Shown piece by piece: positions 38,372 through 50,167 of a stretch of 64,000 nt of DNA. This DNA comes from Pelobates cultripes (lineage: Eukaryota; Chordata; Amphibia; Anura; Pelobatidae), in the NCBI GenBank assembly GCA_933207985.1, contig OW240912.1, positions 206,329,373 to 206,393,372 of the forward strand, given 5' to 3'. The position numbers were made by a program, and so were the translations under genes. Under the pieces are notes generated by a model, which was not told the origin of the DNA, ran no database searches, and saw only the letters and a program-made list of their open reading frames with translations. Position 1 is the first letter of the stretch; each line of letters opens with the position of its first letter.

Positions 38372-40125
38372 CAGTGATGGCGAACCTTTTTGAGCCCGAG
38401 TGCCCAAACCGCAATACATGCCAACATTTTTTCTCCTTAAAGTGCCAACACGGCAATTAAACCCAAATACTGAGGTTTAAGTTTAGAAAAAAACAACTCG
38501 TACTGTTGTCCGAACTAATAACTTTTGTTTTAAAAGAACACAGAGAGTTCAATGATACAAATTTTAAATAATGATATAAATAGATAAAATTAAGCTTATA
38601 TTTATTAGTATCTCCAACAAATGCAATACATACACACACAGACTGCTGAATACATACACACAGTCTGCTGAATACACACACACACAAGACTGCTGAATAC
38701 AGAGACTGATGAATACACATACAGACAGACTGCTGAGTACACACACACACACACAGACTGCTGAGTACACACACACACACACAGACTGCTGAGTACACAC
38801 ACACACACACACACTGCTGAGTACACACACACACACTGCTGAATACACACACACACAGACTGCTGAATACACACACACAGACTGCTGAGTACACACACAC
38901 AGTCCACTGAATACACGCAAACACACACAGACTGCTGAATACACACACACAGACTGCTGAATACACACACACAGACTGCTGAATACACACAAACAGACTG
39001 CTGAGTACACACACACAGTCCACTGAATACACGCAAACACACACAGTCCACTGAATACACGCACACACACACTGCTGAATACACGCACACACACACACTG
39101 CTGAATACACACATACTGCTTTGAGGTGGGGGGTGCGTGTGTGTGTGAGTGTTGTATGTGGGGGGTGCTGTGTGTGTGTGTGGGGGTGCTGTGTGTGTGT
39201 GTGCTATATGTGTAAGGGTGCTGCGGGGGGGTAGGGGTACTGTGTGTGGGGGGTTGGGGTACCGTGTGTGGGGGTGGGGTACTGGCTGGGAGGGAAGTAG
39301 GGGTACTGTGTGGAGGGGGGTAGGGTACCAAAGGGTAGGGGTACCTCCGCTGGGGGGTTAATAGGGTACCTGCTGGGGGTTTATAGGGTACCGTGTGTGG
39401 GGTGAGGGTACCGTTGGGGTTAGGGTACCGCTGGGGTAGGGGTTACCGCTGGGGGTAGGGCTACCGCTGGGAGGCAGGGGCACGCTGTGGGCAGGGATTA
39501 CCGCTGAGGGGTAGGGCTACTGCTGGGAGGGTAGGGTTACCGCTGGGGTTAGGGGTTCCGCTGGGGAGAAGGGCTACCGCTGGGGGTAAGTGGGGTTCCG
39601 GCTGGGAGCAGGGGGTTACCGGCTGGGGTAGGCTACCGCTGGGAGGGTAGGGGTACTGCTGGGGAGGGTAGGGGTTACTGCTGGGGGGGTTAGGGGTTCT
39701 GCTGGGGGAGTAGGGGTTACTGCTGGGGGGGTAAGGGTGCTGTGTCAGTATACCCCCCCCTCCTTCCTACCTTTAATGAAGTAGGGGGGGTGGGGGGGGG
39801 GACAGCGATCCCTGGTGGTCCGGTGGTGGTAAGCACAGCAGGGGGAGGGCTCCAGGAAGCAGCTCCCCTGTCCTTCCGCGCAATGCTATGTGGAGCGTTG
39901 CCATGGTAACGCGCGGCAACGCTCCACACAGCATCGCGCGGGAGGACAGGGGAGCTGCTTCCTGGAGCCCTCCCCCTGCCTCCCGACCCGGAAGCAGAGT
40001 AGGCGCCTGCCGTTCCGGGCAGGCAGGCGCCTACTCTGCATTGATGGCGAACCTGTGGCCGCGTGCCCACAGAAAGGGCCCGGCGTGCCATCTGTGGCAC
40101 GCGTGCCATAGGTTCGCCATCACTG
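38372..40125. mobile_element. hAT element, CAGTGATGGCGAACC termini, inside the LINE
   Basis: It starts CAGTGATGGCGAACCTTTTT and ends GGTTCGCCATCACTG. A perfect 8-bp duplication ACCTAAGG lies at 38364-38371 and 40126-40133, and the LINE reading continues on the far side. The interior has a CACACACACAGACTGCTGAGTA minisatellite (38625-39120), a G-rich GGGGTAGGGGTTACCGCTGG tract (39125-39790), and two palindromes (39838-39979; 39994-40039). Frames of 169-255 codons on the minus strand are only VCVYSAVCV-type repeat translation. No transposase. Confidence 0.95.
39838..40039. repeat. Two GC-rich palindromes in hAT element
   Basis: The first (39838-39979) has arms of about 65 bp: GCAGGGGGAGGGCTCCAGGA to GGAGCGTTGCC, then the inverse. 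It has a short ATGGTAACGCGC loop and a few mismatches. The second (39994-40039) pairs GCAGAGTAGGCGCCTGCC with GGCAGGCGCCTACTCTGC. They sit just inside the right terminus, as in the CAGGGCCGGTGCAAGG family. Confidence 0.9.
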
Positions 40126-40689
40126 ACCTAAGGCAAAGAAAAGGGTTTTTTTTACAGTAAGAACAATAAAGATGTGGAATTATCTGGTGGTTTTATCAGA
40201 GTCCACACAGATGTTTAAACAGCAATTGGATAAATACTTGCAAAAAACATAACATACAGGGATATAATTCTAATTAGTGGGGTAATAGCTGCTTGATCCA
40301 AGAAGATATCTGACTGCCATTTTGGGATCAAGAAGGAATTTTTTCCTAGTTTGTTGCAAAATTGGAAGCGCATCAGACTGGGTTTTTTGCCTTCTTTTAG
40401 ATCAACAGCAAAAACATATGTGAGGAAGTCTGAACTTGATGGACGCAAGTCTCCTTTCAGCTATGTAACTATGTAACAATGTAACATAATAGGTGGACCT
40501 GGTGTTATGTCACAAGAGGTTTTGAATTTGGAACTCAACTGCAGCTTAATTACAATAGCAAGAAGAGAAGAAATCCTTTAAATTAATAAGGTTACTGTAG
40601 CTTTAAAGCAAGGTGGAGTTTGCAGGCAGTTAGTGGAAAAGGCTTTAATGATTGCAATAATATTTTAGTAAATGCAGGTTATAGCATGC

Positions 40690-41240
40690 AAGTAAAAGTT
40701 AATTAATAAGTAAACCTTCAGAGATAGAAGTTAATTGTATACTTAAGATTGATGGGAGTTGTCCTCCATGGAACTGAATAGATTGAGTCCAAAGGATGTT
40801 TGACATAAACAGTCCGGTTTCAACGAAATAAGTAGAGATCCGGTAAATCCAATATGGTCCGTGGTCAGAGGGCAATGAGAAGGTAAAAGTCCGTTGCAAC
40901 AATCCAAGGTTCGGTATACGTTCGGAACGAAGAGAAGTTTAGCCGGCGTTGAATGCGGAAGTAACATCCGAAATCACCAAGCACCTTGAATCTGGCGCGG
41001 TCTCTCTATAAAGCGTGAGAGAGCCACGTCAGAAAGGGGACGGAGCCGGTTCCGCATACCGGAAACGCCGTAACGGAGCCGGACCAGATACGGCCTGACA
41101 CCTGGCCTCAATGTAGAAGACCACGTAGACAGCACTGCATTAAAGCTCTCTGCATGGCGCTTGTGCCCGTAGGAGGTACCCCTCATGAGGTACAACAGGA
41201 AACAAAATCGGGATTGCGGGATACAACGCTAAAATACGGA
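40690..41240 (-). repeat. Possible solitary LTR
   Basis: A GC-richer, CpG-containing block in AT-rich intron. On the minus strand it reads TGTCAGGCCGTATCTGGTCC near 41102 downward, then a TATA-like CACGCTTTATAGAGAGACC (about 41025-41005). The TGT start and promoter-like motif suggest an LTR, but a matching CA end and target duplication were not pinned down. It could equally be part of another element. Confidence 0.3.
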
Positions 41241-41404
41241 CTATCCCACCAAAATCAGTAAAGTTGGAAGGTCTGAATACCCAAAGATGGCGTTATCTTC
41301 CCATAAGACACTCTTCTCTGTTATGTTTTTTTAAACTACCTGATTTTTTAAGTAGATTTACAGTGCTACGATTTCTTCTGTATCTTTGAATTATTAAAAG
41401 ATAA

Positions 41405-41415
41405 TTGTACAGCAT

Positions 41416-41456
<41 letters not shown>

Positions 41457-42043
41457 AAAGGGGGTTGGCTGCACTCACCTTAACATGCATAAACGGGGGT
41501 GCCGCTGGGGGCCAAACAACACAACACACAAGATCCAGCGCACTCACCTATCCACTAAACAGCAACTTCAATGTTGAAAGATTTAATTTGTTTTTTTTAA
41601 AACACCTAATCTAGGCAAAAATAATGGGGGTTTAGTTACATTATATGATCATCAGCATGTTAAGGTGAGTGCAGCCAACCCCCTTTTGTTTTATATATTT
41701 GGGAGTCTAGCCAACTCCTTGGTTTTGCACCCCTCCCTGTCACAGGTGCCTCATCCCAGGGCCCTATTTAGCCTTGTACTGCAGAGAGCCCCAGATGGAA
41801 TTTTTTTTCCCAAGTAGGTTAATCTCATAAGAGCAGACATTAGGCTGTTAGTGTAGGACCTGCCAAAGATGGGGTACATTGACGTTGTGGCAGGCTTATG
41901 CAATGTATGATCATATAATGTAACTAAACCCCCATTATTTTTGCCTAGATTAGGTGTTTTTAAAAAAACAAATTAAATCTTTCAACATTGAAGTTGCTGT
42001 TTAGTGGATAGGTGAGTGCGCTGGATCTTGTGTGTTGTATATG

Positions 42044-42083
<40 letters not shown>

Positions 42084-42093
42084 ATGCTGTACA
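41405..42093. repeat. Fold-back element with interleaved inverted repeats
   Basis: Outer pair: TGTACAGCATGGT (41407-41419) and its inverse ACCATGCTGTACA (42081-42093), each beside (AT)n (41419-41452; 42048-42082). Arm A (41453-41489, AAACAAAAGGGGGTTGGCTG...) pairs with A' (41656-41692). Arm B (41523-41651, ACACAAGATCCAGCGCACTC to ATATGATC) pairs with B' (41907-42034). The order is A-B-A'-spacer-B', so A/A' and B/B' interleave. A further (AT)n lies at 42097-42133, followed by (GA)n. Confidence 0.85.
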
Positions 42094-42094
42094 T

Positions 42095-42133
<39 letters not shown>

Positions 42134-42149
<16 letters not shown>

Positions 42150-43055
42150 AGAGAAAAAATAACATATTTTTTTCCCAAAAAGAATAGTTTCCTGACTTGA
42201 AAATTATTTCTGAAGTGTACCAGTCATAAAATTATGGGTTGTTTAAAAACAGAACTTCCTCTGTAAATATTCCCAAGATGGTAATTTACAATTATGGTAG
42301 ATGAATGGATCCCTTAAGGTGAAAAGTACTGAAGTGGCATGTTCATATATATGTACAGAAATGAATTTCTTTGGTTGGCACTTACACACCCACCCAGACT
42401 CCATTTTTATTTCAATGCAACAGTATGAGCTAGTGAAACACAAAAAGTCATTCTGACACATATTGTACTCTGCAAAGATCGCATCTGAAATTGCTGAATA
42501 ATATATGCTTTATAATGGTTCACATTTACTGATTAGTGATTTTCAAAACGCTTCTAAACAAATGATACAGAATTGGTTGGACCAACTGAAGCTGCAGACT
42601 GAATTCGGTAATTTTTCACTGGACTTTGTCCATTTGGGCAAAATGCGGTGTTTAGTGAATTACCATGTATAACTTTATTATAGGTCATGTTGTTAAATTA
42701 GTGTATACGGTAGATAATTATATATATTCTACTTGTCTGCTAGTAGCTTTCCTCATTAGAGTTTTTGATAGTATGTAATTAATTCCAGACAGACTGCATA
42801 TGTATTTAACCCTCTCTCAGAGTCTGTCATTTCCAGATAATGAAGAAAAGTAGCCAGTGAGTAGGAATATATCATTAAAAAAATCATTAATGTCTCACAA
42901 ATTAAATATTTCTCACAAAACCCCCAGAAAAGTCAAGATTCTAGACCTGTTAACATAACAATAGACCATCACGTTCAAAGAAAAGCCTTCCTTTAGAAGA
43001 GAGAAAAGGTAATTTAGTCTGAATATATGTTGATTGGTAAAATATAAAACAATGC
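42134..43055. other. Intron, nothing recognised
   Basis: AT-rich intron with no exon and no element that I can delimit. Confidence 0.5.
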
Positions 43056-43059
43056 TTAA

Positions 43060-43275
43060 AGGGACACTCCAGGCACCCAGACCACTTCTGCCCATTGGAG
43101 TGGTCTGGGTGCCAACTCCCACTACCCTTAACCCTGCAAGTGTAATTATTGCAGTTTTCATTACATTGCAGGGTTAACTCCTCCTCTAGTGTCTGTCTAC
43201 TAGACAGCCACTAGAGGGCACTTCCGGGATTCTAGCAGCATCACTAAAATCCCCATAGGAAAGCATTGAAAGCAT
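43060..43275 (+). mobile_element. TTAA MITE, left half
   Basis: It starts AGGGACACTCCAGGCACCCA right after TTAA (43056-43059). An internal palindrome GGCACCCAGACCACT...AGTGGTCTGGGTGCC follows, then CTCTAGTGTCTGTCTACTAG and ACAGCCACTAGAGG. It stops near 43275 in the GAAAGCATTGAAAGCATTTT centre, where a purine minisatellite begins. No right end. Confidence 0.8.
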
Positions 43276-43514
43276 TTTCAAGGACACAGGGAGGGGGGAG
43301 GGGAGTAAGACGGACACAGGGAGAGGGAGGAGGGAGTAAGAAGGACACAGGGAGGGGGGAGTAAGAAGGACACAGGGAGGGCGGGAGGGGAGTAAGAAGG
43401 GCACAGGGAGAAGGGAGGGGAGAAAGAAGGACACGGGGGGGGAGTAAGAAGGACACAGGAAGGGGAAGGGGGGAGTAAGAAGGACACAGCCCCCAAATTC
43501 CTTTAAACGGCCCT
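43276..43514 (-). repeat. Purine minisatellite and hAT-like terminus (minus orientation)
   Basis: Tandem AGTAAGAAGGACACAGGGAG units (about 43276-43490), then GCCCCCAAATTCCTTTAAAC and GGCCCTG. Inverted, the end reads CAGGGCCGTTTAAAGGAATT, a CAG-starting terminus like that of hAT families here. The other terminus is not found, so it is a truncated copy. Confidence 0.55.
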
Positions 43515-43967
43515 GCAAGCCATGTCATTGATGAGATAACCAACAATGTGAGAGATTGTCAGGCAGGGCCGGATTAACATAGGGGCTGATGGAGCTGCAG
43601 CTCCAGGCCCAGGCCCATGGAATAGGCCCACTGATTTAAAAAAAAAATTTTTTTTTTTTTACATTTTTTTTTTTCACACACTACGCTTAGGGATTCCACC
43701 TGGCTTTTATTTTATTGGCACAGCCAGTATATAAATGCTGGTATTTTTCTCAGTATAAATGGAGATTACTATGCAATACCAGCACTGGCCAGTAGGGGTC
43801 GCTGTATGTGGAGACAGGCAGGGATAGGAAGTTCCAGCATATCTCTCCCAGCCTATCTATAATCACTGATCTGCAGGGGAGCAGCTACAGAGAGTCCAGA
43901 CAGCAACTCCCACCCTGCAGAGACAGCCTACAGCTCAGGGAAGTAAGGGATGGGGGGAAAGGCTGCA

Positions 43968-44465
43968 AGGAGACATACACTGAGACACTAAGGGACACTG
44001 GGAGACATTATGGCAGACACTGAGACACTAAGGGACATTGGGAGACATTATGACAGACACTGAGACACTAAGGGACACTGGGAGACATTATGACAGACAC
44101 TGAGACACTAAGGGACACTGGGAGACATTATGACAGACACTGAGACACTAAGGGACATTGGGAGACATTATGACAGACACTGAGACACTAAGGGGCATTG
44201 GGAGACATTATGGCAGACACTGAGACACTAAGGGACACTGGGAGACAATATGGCAGACACTGAGACACTAAGGGACATTGGGAGACATTATGACACAGAC
44301 ACTGAGACACTAAGGGACACTGGGATACATGGGGACACGACACTAGGGGACACAGGGAGACATGGAGCACTGAGACACTGATACATAGGAACACTGAGAC
44401 CTGGAGTAATCGACACATGGGGGCACTGAGTCATGAGGGCACTGGGAGACAAGGGGGCACTGGGA
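43968..44465. repeat. 40-bp tandem repeat, about 8 regular units
   Basis: From 43981 the unit TGAGACACTAAGGGACACTG + GGAGACATTATGACAGACAC repeats with an exact 40-nt period to about 44300, with C/T and G/A variants. It then decays into shorter GGGACAC/GAGACAC units to 44465. Single orientation, unlike its counterpart at 590-1350. Confidence 0.95.
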
Positions 44466-44723
44466 GGAATCCATCTATACAGCAGAATCAAACTAAGTAG
44501 TTGGTGATTTTACAGCATTTTCTCTTATGTCACTCCTTGTGATTTACATCATGTGATGTCACCCATACATATTTAATTATGCAAATTAGTAAGGCCGGTA
44601 TGTTTTTCCAAGAAAGGTGGCAACCCTAACTACTTTTCACATACTCTTACTTAAGTATGGAAACTTAAGTGGGATGTATGGGAACAAAACTTGTGTGGAC
44701 TGGCTGACAATGAATATAGTTAG

Positions 44724-45299
44724 AGGGACACTATAGTCACCAGAACAACTACAGCTTATTGAATTTGTTCTGGTGAGTAGAATCATTACCGTCAGGCTTT
44801 TTGCTGTAAACACTGCTTTTCAGAGAAAATGCAGTGTTTACATTACATCCTAGTGATAACTTCACTGACCACTCCTTAGATGGCTGTTAGAGATCCTTCC
44901 TGGGTCATGGTTGCCTAAAATGCATCCAAACATTTAGTGTCTCCTCCCCCTGCATGCAGACACTGAACTTTCCTCATAGAGATTCATTAATTAAATTCAT
45001 CTATATAAGGAGATGCTGATTGGCCAGGGCTGTGTTTGAATCATGCTGGCTCTCTTTGTCAGTCTCAGCCAATCCTATGGGGAAGCACTGTGATTGGATT
45101 AGGCCACCACTTCTAATGATGTCAGCAGACTGCTTGTTTTTATGAGTCTAACAGCATGCAGAGTTACAGCTTCAGGCTTGAATATAGTAAGATTTTGCTA
45201 TATTTATGGAGGCATGAGGGGCCCAGGGGGGCTAGATGGTGGTGTTAACACTATAGGGTCATGAATTCATGTTTGTGTTCCTGACCCTATAGTGATCCT
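44724..45299 (-). mobile_element. TTAA MITE inside hAT copy B
   Basis: It starts AGGGACACTATAGTCACC after TTAG (44720-44723, a decayed TTAA) and ends CCCTATAGTGATCCT before TTAA (45300-45303). It is related to 1541-2105 but lies in the opposite orientation and at a different site of the host element. Copy A has the empty site (AGTTTAAGTAATG near 2175). Confidence 0.88.
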
Positions 45300-45940
45300 T
45301 TAAGGTAATGCTGACTTTGGTCTCTCTAACACTGTGGCATGTTCCCTTTCTTCTACACTCACTACATACAGCTTTTCTCTGTCCCAGACCATATACCAGG
45401 AGCTTCTGCCTGCTAGTAAGAAGGTAAGGAGACAAGTGGACCAGCGAGTGCTAGCGGACAGTCCTTAGAAAGCGTTGAGTGAGCGCATCATTAGATGCAT
45501 TTATGCCAAGCTCAGGGTGCTGTCTGCATAGTTTGCCCTTAGTTGGCCAGCCTGCATGATTGGCAGGCAGCCTGACATGCATTCATGCCAGGCTGGCCTT
45601 CTAAGTCTTTGAGCAGACATGTCCTCTTTTTGGGCATGTTCGCCCCTTTTGGCAGGTTACGTGATTTGTGTCAGTGGCACACCCTTTTACCATGCCCATT
45701 GACTTCCTGCCTGACTGGACACTGCTTTTAGGGGTTATGGATTTACTTGAAAGATGAAAACATAAATTAGAGAGAGATTAGCATAGGGTATGTATTTTCT
45801 TTCTCTCCAGCACCATCTCCATCAGATACATGACGCTTGGTAGTGTTTTACTGTTTTTGGTCGATATGATTCTGTAATTAGGCCCGTCATAATTGTCAGC
45901 ACCAGGCCCACTGGGCTCTTAATCTGGCCCTGTTGTCAGG

Positions 45941-46792
45941 TACATGTCACAAACAGACCAAGTTGGAATTAACATATGGGAAACGAAACATTGAAATCCT
46001 CTGATAAAATGACAACAAACAGAAGATCTAAGTAATGAATGTGATTATTATATATCAATTCCAGTTAAATGGAGCTTTATTAATGGAATCTGGCATTGAA
46101 AAGAAAAGCCTATTCTATTAATTAGTTGCACTACAGAAAGAAGAATATTTTAAACTATTGCGGAGCTGTTGGAATCTCACAGAGAGACTTTGTTCTTAAT
46201 GGAATGTGTATCCAGCAAATCAAGACCTTCAAACAAATGGAAACATTACAGTAAAATTATGAGCAGTGGTTAGCCTATGCCGTAATTCTGTCATCCCACA
46301 CACTTTTTTTTCATGGCCTCAAAATCAGAGAAGCACACATGGCTAGCACTGCTATTAGTCAACAAACAAAATCTGAAATGACATTGAGAAGGTAAAAGGC
46401 TGCATTTTTGCAGTCTTCTTTCCATATCAACAAAAAAGACAAATTGATGCCTGTTATGTCTAAACATAAAAAAGGTGGGAAAAAAAGAAAAAAAGACACT
46501 ATTTGCAGACGTTGCTACACACAATATATACATATGAATTTTGGCAGATGCAAACATGAATTCACACTGACACTATATGCACGGATACGCTCATGCATTC
46601 ACACTGACAATGTACGCTGGTACCACACATTTATGCTTGCTTTCACATACTTGCATTATATTCGGATGCATCACCATTCACACACTTGTACTGCATTAAA
46701 ATACACCCTTTATTACAGTACTGCATATTTGCAAGTGCAGTTTGATGCATGCTATCTCTGTATGTTAGCAATTGGTAGGTGATCAGATTTTC
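45941..46792. other. Intron, nothing recognised
   Basis: AT-rich intron. The 124-codon plus-strand ORF at 46408 has no recognisable domain and lies in ordinary intron sequence. Confidence 0.5.
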
Positions 46793-46796
46793 TTAA

Positions 46797-47245
46797 ACTG
46801 TAGTCACTATAGTCACCAAAACAACTTTAGCTTAATAAAGCAGTTTTTGTGTATAGATCATGCCTCGTACGTTTCACTTCTCAATTCAATGCCATTTTCC
46901 ACCGCTTTCAAATGGCTGACACAGCCTGCATGAAACCAAAATGGTTTCATTTTCGATCAGATGTAACTTACTTTAAAAGTTTTTATCTCCTTTATACATT
47001 GAACTTTAATTACATACAGGAGCCCCCTGCAGGGTCTAGCAAGCTATAAAAACATTAGATGACTCATTACAGGAAGTGTTTAGGAAGGCTGTACAAGTCA
47101 CATGGATGGAAGTGTGACTAGGGCTGCATATGCAAAGTGATTTAACTAAATGGCGGAGAATTGAGTAGTTAAACTGCAGGGGCATGATCTATTCACAAAA
47201 ACTGCTTTATTAAGCTAAAGTTAGTTTAGTGACTACAGTGCCCCT
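46797..47245. mobile_element. TTAA MITE with long terminal inverted repeats
   Basis: It is flanked by TTAA (46793-46796, 47246-47249). The left end is ACTGTAGTCACTATAGTCACC (decayed) and the right end AGTGACTACAGTGCCCCT. The inverted repeats extend about 65 bp: AGCTTAATAAAGCAGTTTTT...ATAGATCATG on the left and CATGATCTATTCACAAAAAC...TAAGCT on the right. No ORF of interest. Confidence 0.85.
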
Positions 47246-47390
47246 TTAATGAAAAGTTTTCCTCTCCCAGATCAATTTGTATTACTACACTCATTGATCT
47301 GACCAGGTTGTGAAAGGGTTAGCTGCGTGTTCCAGCCTATTATTGCTATCTTAGGTTAGATACCAAAAAGGCCCATTTAAGATCAGTTAA

Positions 47391-47862
47391 AGGACCACTA
47401 TAGTGCCAGGAAAACATACTCCTGGCACTATAGTGCCCTGAGGGTGCCCCGACCCTCAGGGACCCCCTCCCGCCGGGCTCTAGGGGGAGGAAGGGGTTAA
47501 ACTTACCTCTTTCTCCAGCGCTGGGCGGGGAGCTCTCCTCTCCGCCTCCTCTACTCCTCTTCGGCTGAATGTGCATGCGCATCAAGAGCCGCGCGCGCAT
47601 TCAGCCAGTCCATAGGAAAGCATTCTCAATGCTTTCCTATGGACGCTGGCATCTTCTCACTGTGAAAATCACAGTGAGAAGCGCTGAAGCACCTCTAGTG
47701 GCTGTCAATGAGACAGCCACTAGAGGCTGGATTAAGCCTATTATAAACATAGCAGTTTCTCTGAAACTGCTATGTTTATAGAAAAAAGGGTAAAACCTAG
47801 CTGGACCTGGCACCCAGAACACTTCATTAAGCTGAAGTGGTCTGGGTTCCTATAGTGGTCCT
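47391..47862. mobile_element. TTAA MITE, 472 bp, well preserved
   Basis: It starts AGGACCACTATAGTGCCAGG and ends CCTATAGTGGTCCT, with TTAA on both sides (47387-47390, 47863-47866). Internal palindromes: CCATAGGAAAGCATTCTCAATGCTTTCCTATGG core (47611-47642), CTTCTCACTGTGA...TCACAGTGAGAAG, and CCTCTAGTGGCTGTC...GACAGCCACTAGAGG (47692-47728). Nearly the whole element can fold back on itself. Confidence 0.92.
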
Positions 47863-47870
47863 TTAATGTG

Positions 47871-49700
47871 TAAAGAAAAACAAAAAAACAGTTATGTGTA
47901 AAACACATGGGATATGAATATGAAGCTAGTTCTATGTAAAACACATGGGATTTTAAATGTTATTGTTCCAGTGAGAATAACTGTTACATACATGTTTGAA
48001 TTTGCCAAAATGTGCTATTTCACGTGAAAGATATTTATATGGAGGCACTATTAACAAACTTGTTGTTCAATCAATGGCAGGCCCCTGAGAAGAGTGACAG
48101 GGTGAAAGGGGTTTAGTCGTTCCTGGTTCACAATGCTCAGTGTAAAAATAAATACGTGTTTCAATGATTTCTGAATGAGGCTTTTATATTCCAGGTTGAA
48201 GACAGCAGTTAAAATATAGTGAGAACTGAAATGGCTCATAAAATCACATATAAATTACTGTTTATGAGATGCAGTTTTAAGGGAAATCTCTGCAGATCCC
48301 TTTTAAGAGAACAAAAGTGCCATTTTACAACGTGAGCTTAAATTGAAAGTATGATGCTTACCCTGGTATTTTTCCTGTGTTTGTGATCAGGTAAAGTAAA
48401 TGTTGGATGTTTGGGCATATTTAAAGATGGCAGGCTTTCGGAATGTGTGTTCAACATTAACCGCATGTACCAATTTCCAGCTACAATAAAATCACATCTG
48501 TCTGGAATTGTACTTTCTATAATTTTCCCATATTGCAATGCTGTTATCCAGTTTTCTTAATTAATATTGCATTGTGGGTGATCTGATCATCATATACAGG
48601 AACATTGCAAATGCCTAGTTCTGTCACGTATAAAAATATAAAACAGACCCCTTGTAGTAGCCTGTAGTCACTAGTCAGGTTCGGTACTGAATCTAAATTT
48701 CACTTGTAGACTAGGTCAGAGCAAGACAACAAAGCAATGATATGTATTACTGGTCTTTGGAGAATTGGGGTTAATGTGTGTTCCTCAGAGGGATGCAGAT
48801 CACAGTGTATGAGACAGGCAGGAAAATCAGATATTAGCCAAGGTCAAGACAATATAATAGGAACTATGAGTACACTAATCAAACTGTATTCAGGAAATAA
48901 CTCAGAATCTGGAACATATTAAAATGCAATCAAAAACTACAACAAGGCACCTAGCTGGGATGGGGTTAAATAGGAAAACTTGTATGCATCATATTGCGAC
49001 TCCTAAAGATTCAATCACCATGATGCTGAAGAGATGCAATGCTTTTTTAACTATAATTTGAGTGTCTGGAGGGACATATGGAAGTAAAAATGACACACGG
49101 AGTTGCTTTGTAGCAGATGTCAATATGAACATTACACGACTTTAACAGGTATTCTTACATCTATCGTCAAACAAATAGTGGGAACAGTAGCTCTAACGTG
49201 AATTCTTTGTAGTCATTCAGGCATGTCAATTATAACAGTTAATGGAAAAGTAGCAATTTAAACGCTAAACTCTGTAAGACCAATACAGATTATGAAGAAT
49301 TCTATAGAATTTTACAGAGCTGAGATATCTTATGTTCCTTCATAATCATCTCATCTCCAGACCATCTTGAAATATAATTCTTGATCACATGTCTTAATGG
49401 AATAAAGTAAAGGACTGGCCACAAAATTGGAGAAGATTCACAACAGATTTATTAAACCTGTGAATTAGTGCCCAGTACTTTACTGAATTTGCAAATGGAT
49501 TCTGCTCTGGGCTGCATGCACTCGGGTGGTCATCTAGACCCTTGGGCATGTTCCATGCATAGATATAGAATTAGATTTTTTAGACTCTGTTCCACTTGTG
49601 CTGACCTACACAGTGATGTGTTATCAGAATTAAATGAATTGGCTGTCAGAAATATATATTATTAGAACTGTATTTTAACTCTTCAGCCACACAGCATAAT
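47871..49700. other. Intron; possible old repeat near 48650-49000
   Basis: AT-rich intron. The part near 48700-48960 has the same style as 52400-52740 (AGACAGGCAGGAAAATCAGA..., CAAGGTCAAGACAATATAAT, 'GGGATGGGGTTAAATAGGAA') and may be a decayed LTR or SINE-like repeat. No end could be fixed. No exon is seen. Confidence 0.35.
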
Positions 49701-49701
49701 A

Positions 49702-49860
49702 TAGGGACATTCTAAGCACCAAAATCACTTCATCTTAATGAAATGATTTTGGGTCAGAAGCCTTGCAAATTAAAACATTGACATTTCTGAGAAACATCAC
49801 TGTTTACAATCTTCAGTTTCCATGTCTTCTACGGGCTGTCAAAACAGATAACTACTTGGG
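49702..49860 (+). repeat. MITE fragment
   Basis: TAGGGACATTCTAAGCACCA, AAATCACTTCATCTTAATGA, AATGATTTTGGG: a left end of the AGGGACACT family with its palindromic subterminal part, followed by GAAACATCACTGTTTACAAT. The right end is lost. Confidence 0.55.
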
Positions 49861-50167
49861 GCTTCAGACTAAAATAGATTCAGTTACTGAATTTATTTGA
49901 GATCTGTTTTCAGCACACAAAGTATGCTAATTAAGGATGCTATGTGTGTCCACTGCTTTCTATGTAGATAAGCATTGGATTGCCGGATCATGGAGATTAC
50001 TACACATGTGCTGTGTGTTCTCAGTGCTTCTCTATGAGAAGCATCTGATTGGACAAAAGTTATTAGGATTGATGTCTACACAAGAGGAGTAGCTCTGCAG
50101 TGAGAAGTCTATCCTGGTGCTAGAAGAAATTTACGTTTTAAGAGTTTTTTAAAACTTTTTTTTTTAA

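Larger units (their letters stand above)
43564..45932. mobile_element. hAT element, copy B (CAGGGCCGGATTAA termini)
   Basis: It starts CAGGGCCGGATTAACATAGG and ends CTTAATCTGGCCCTG. A perfect 8-bp duplication TTGTCAGG lies at 43556-43563 and 45933-45940. It aligns with 228-2769 from end to end. Differences are the minisatellite, the MITE position, and an extra segment near 45665-45750 (GTCAGTGGCACACCCTTTTA) absent from copy A. No transposase ORF. Confidence 0.95.

Noticed and set aside
38457..39331. 217-255-codon cysteine/valine-rich minus-strand ORFs that look like disulfide-rich repeats
   Set aside because: The VCVYSAVCVC pattern is the translation of the (CA)-based GACTGCTGAGTACACAC minisatellite in a hAT element.
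41419..42133. (AT)n tracts as TATA boxes or promoters
   Set aside because: They are simple microsatellites attached to a fold-back repeat, with no other promoter feature or downstream ORF.
43981..44300. Regular 40-bp repeats resembling a CRISPR array
   Set aside because: Units are contiguous with no unique spacers, in a eukaryotic DNA transposon. It is a minisatellite.
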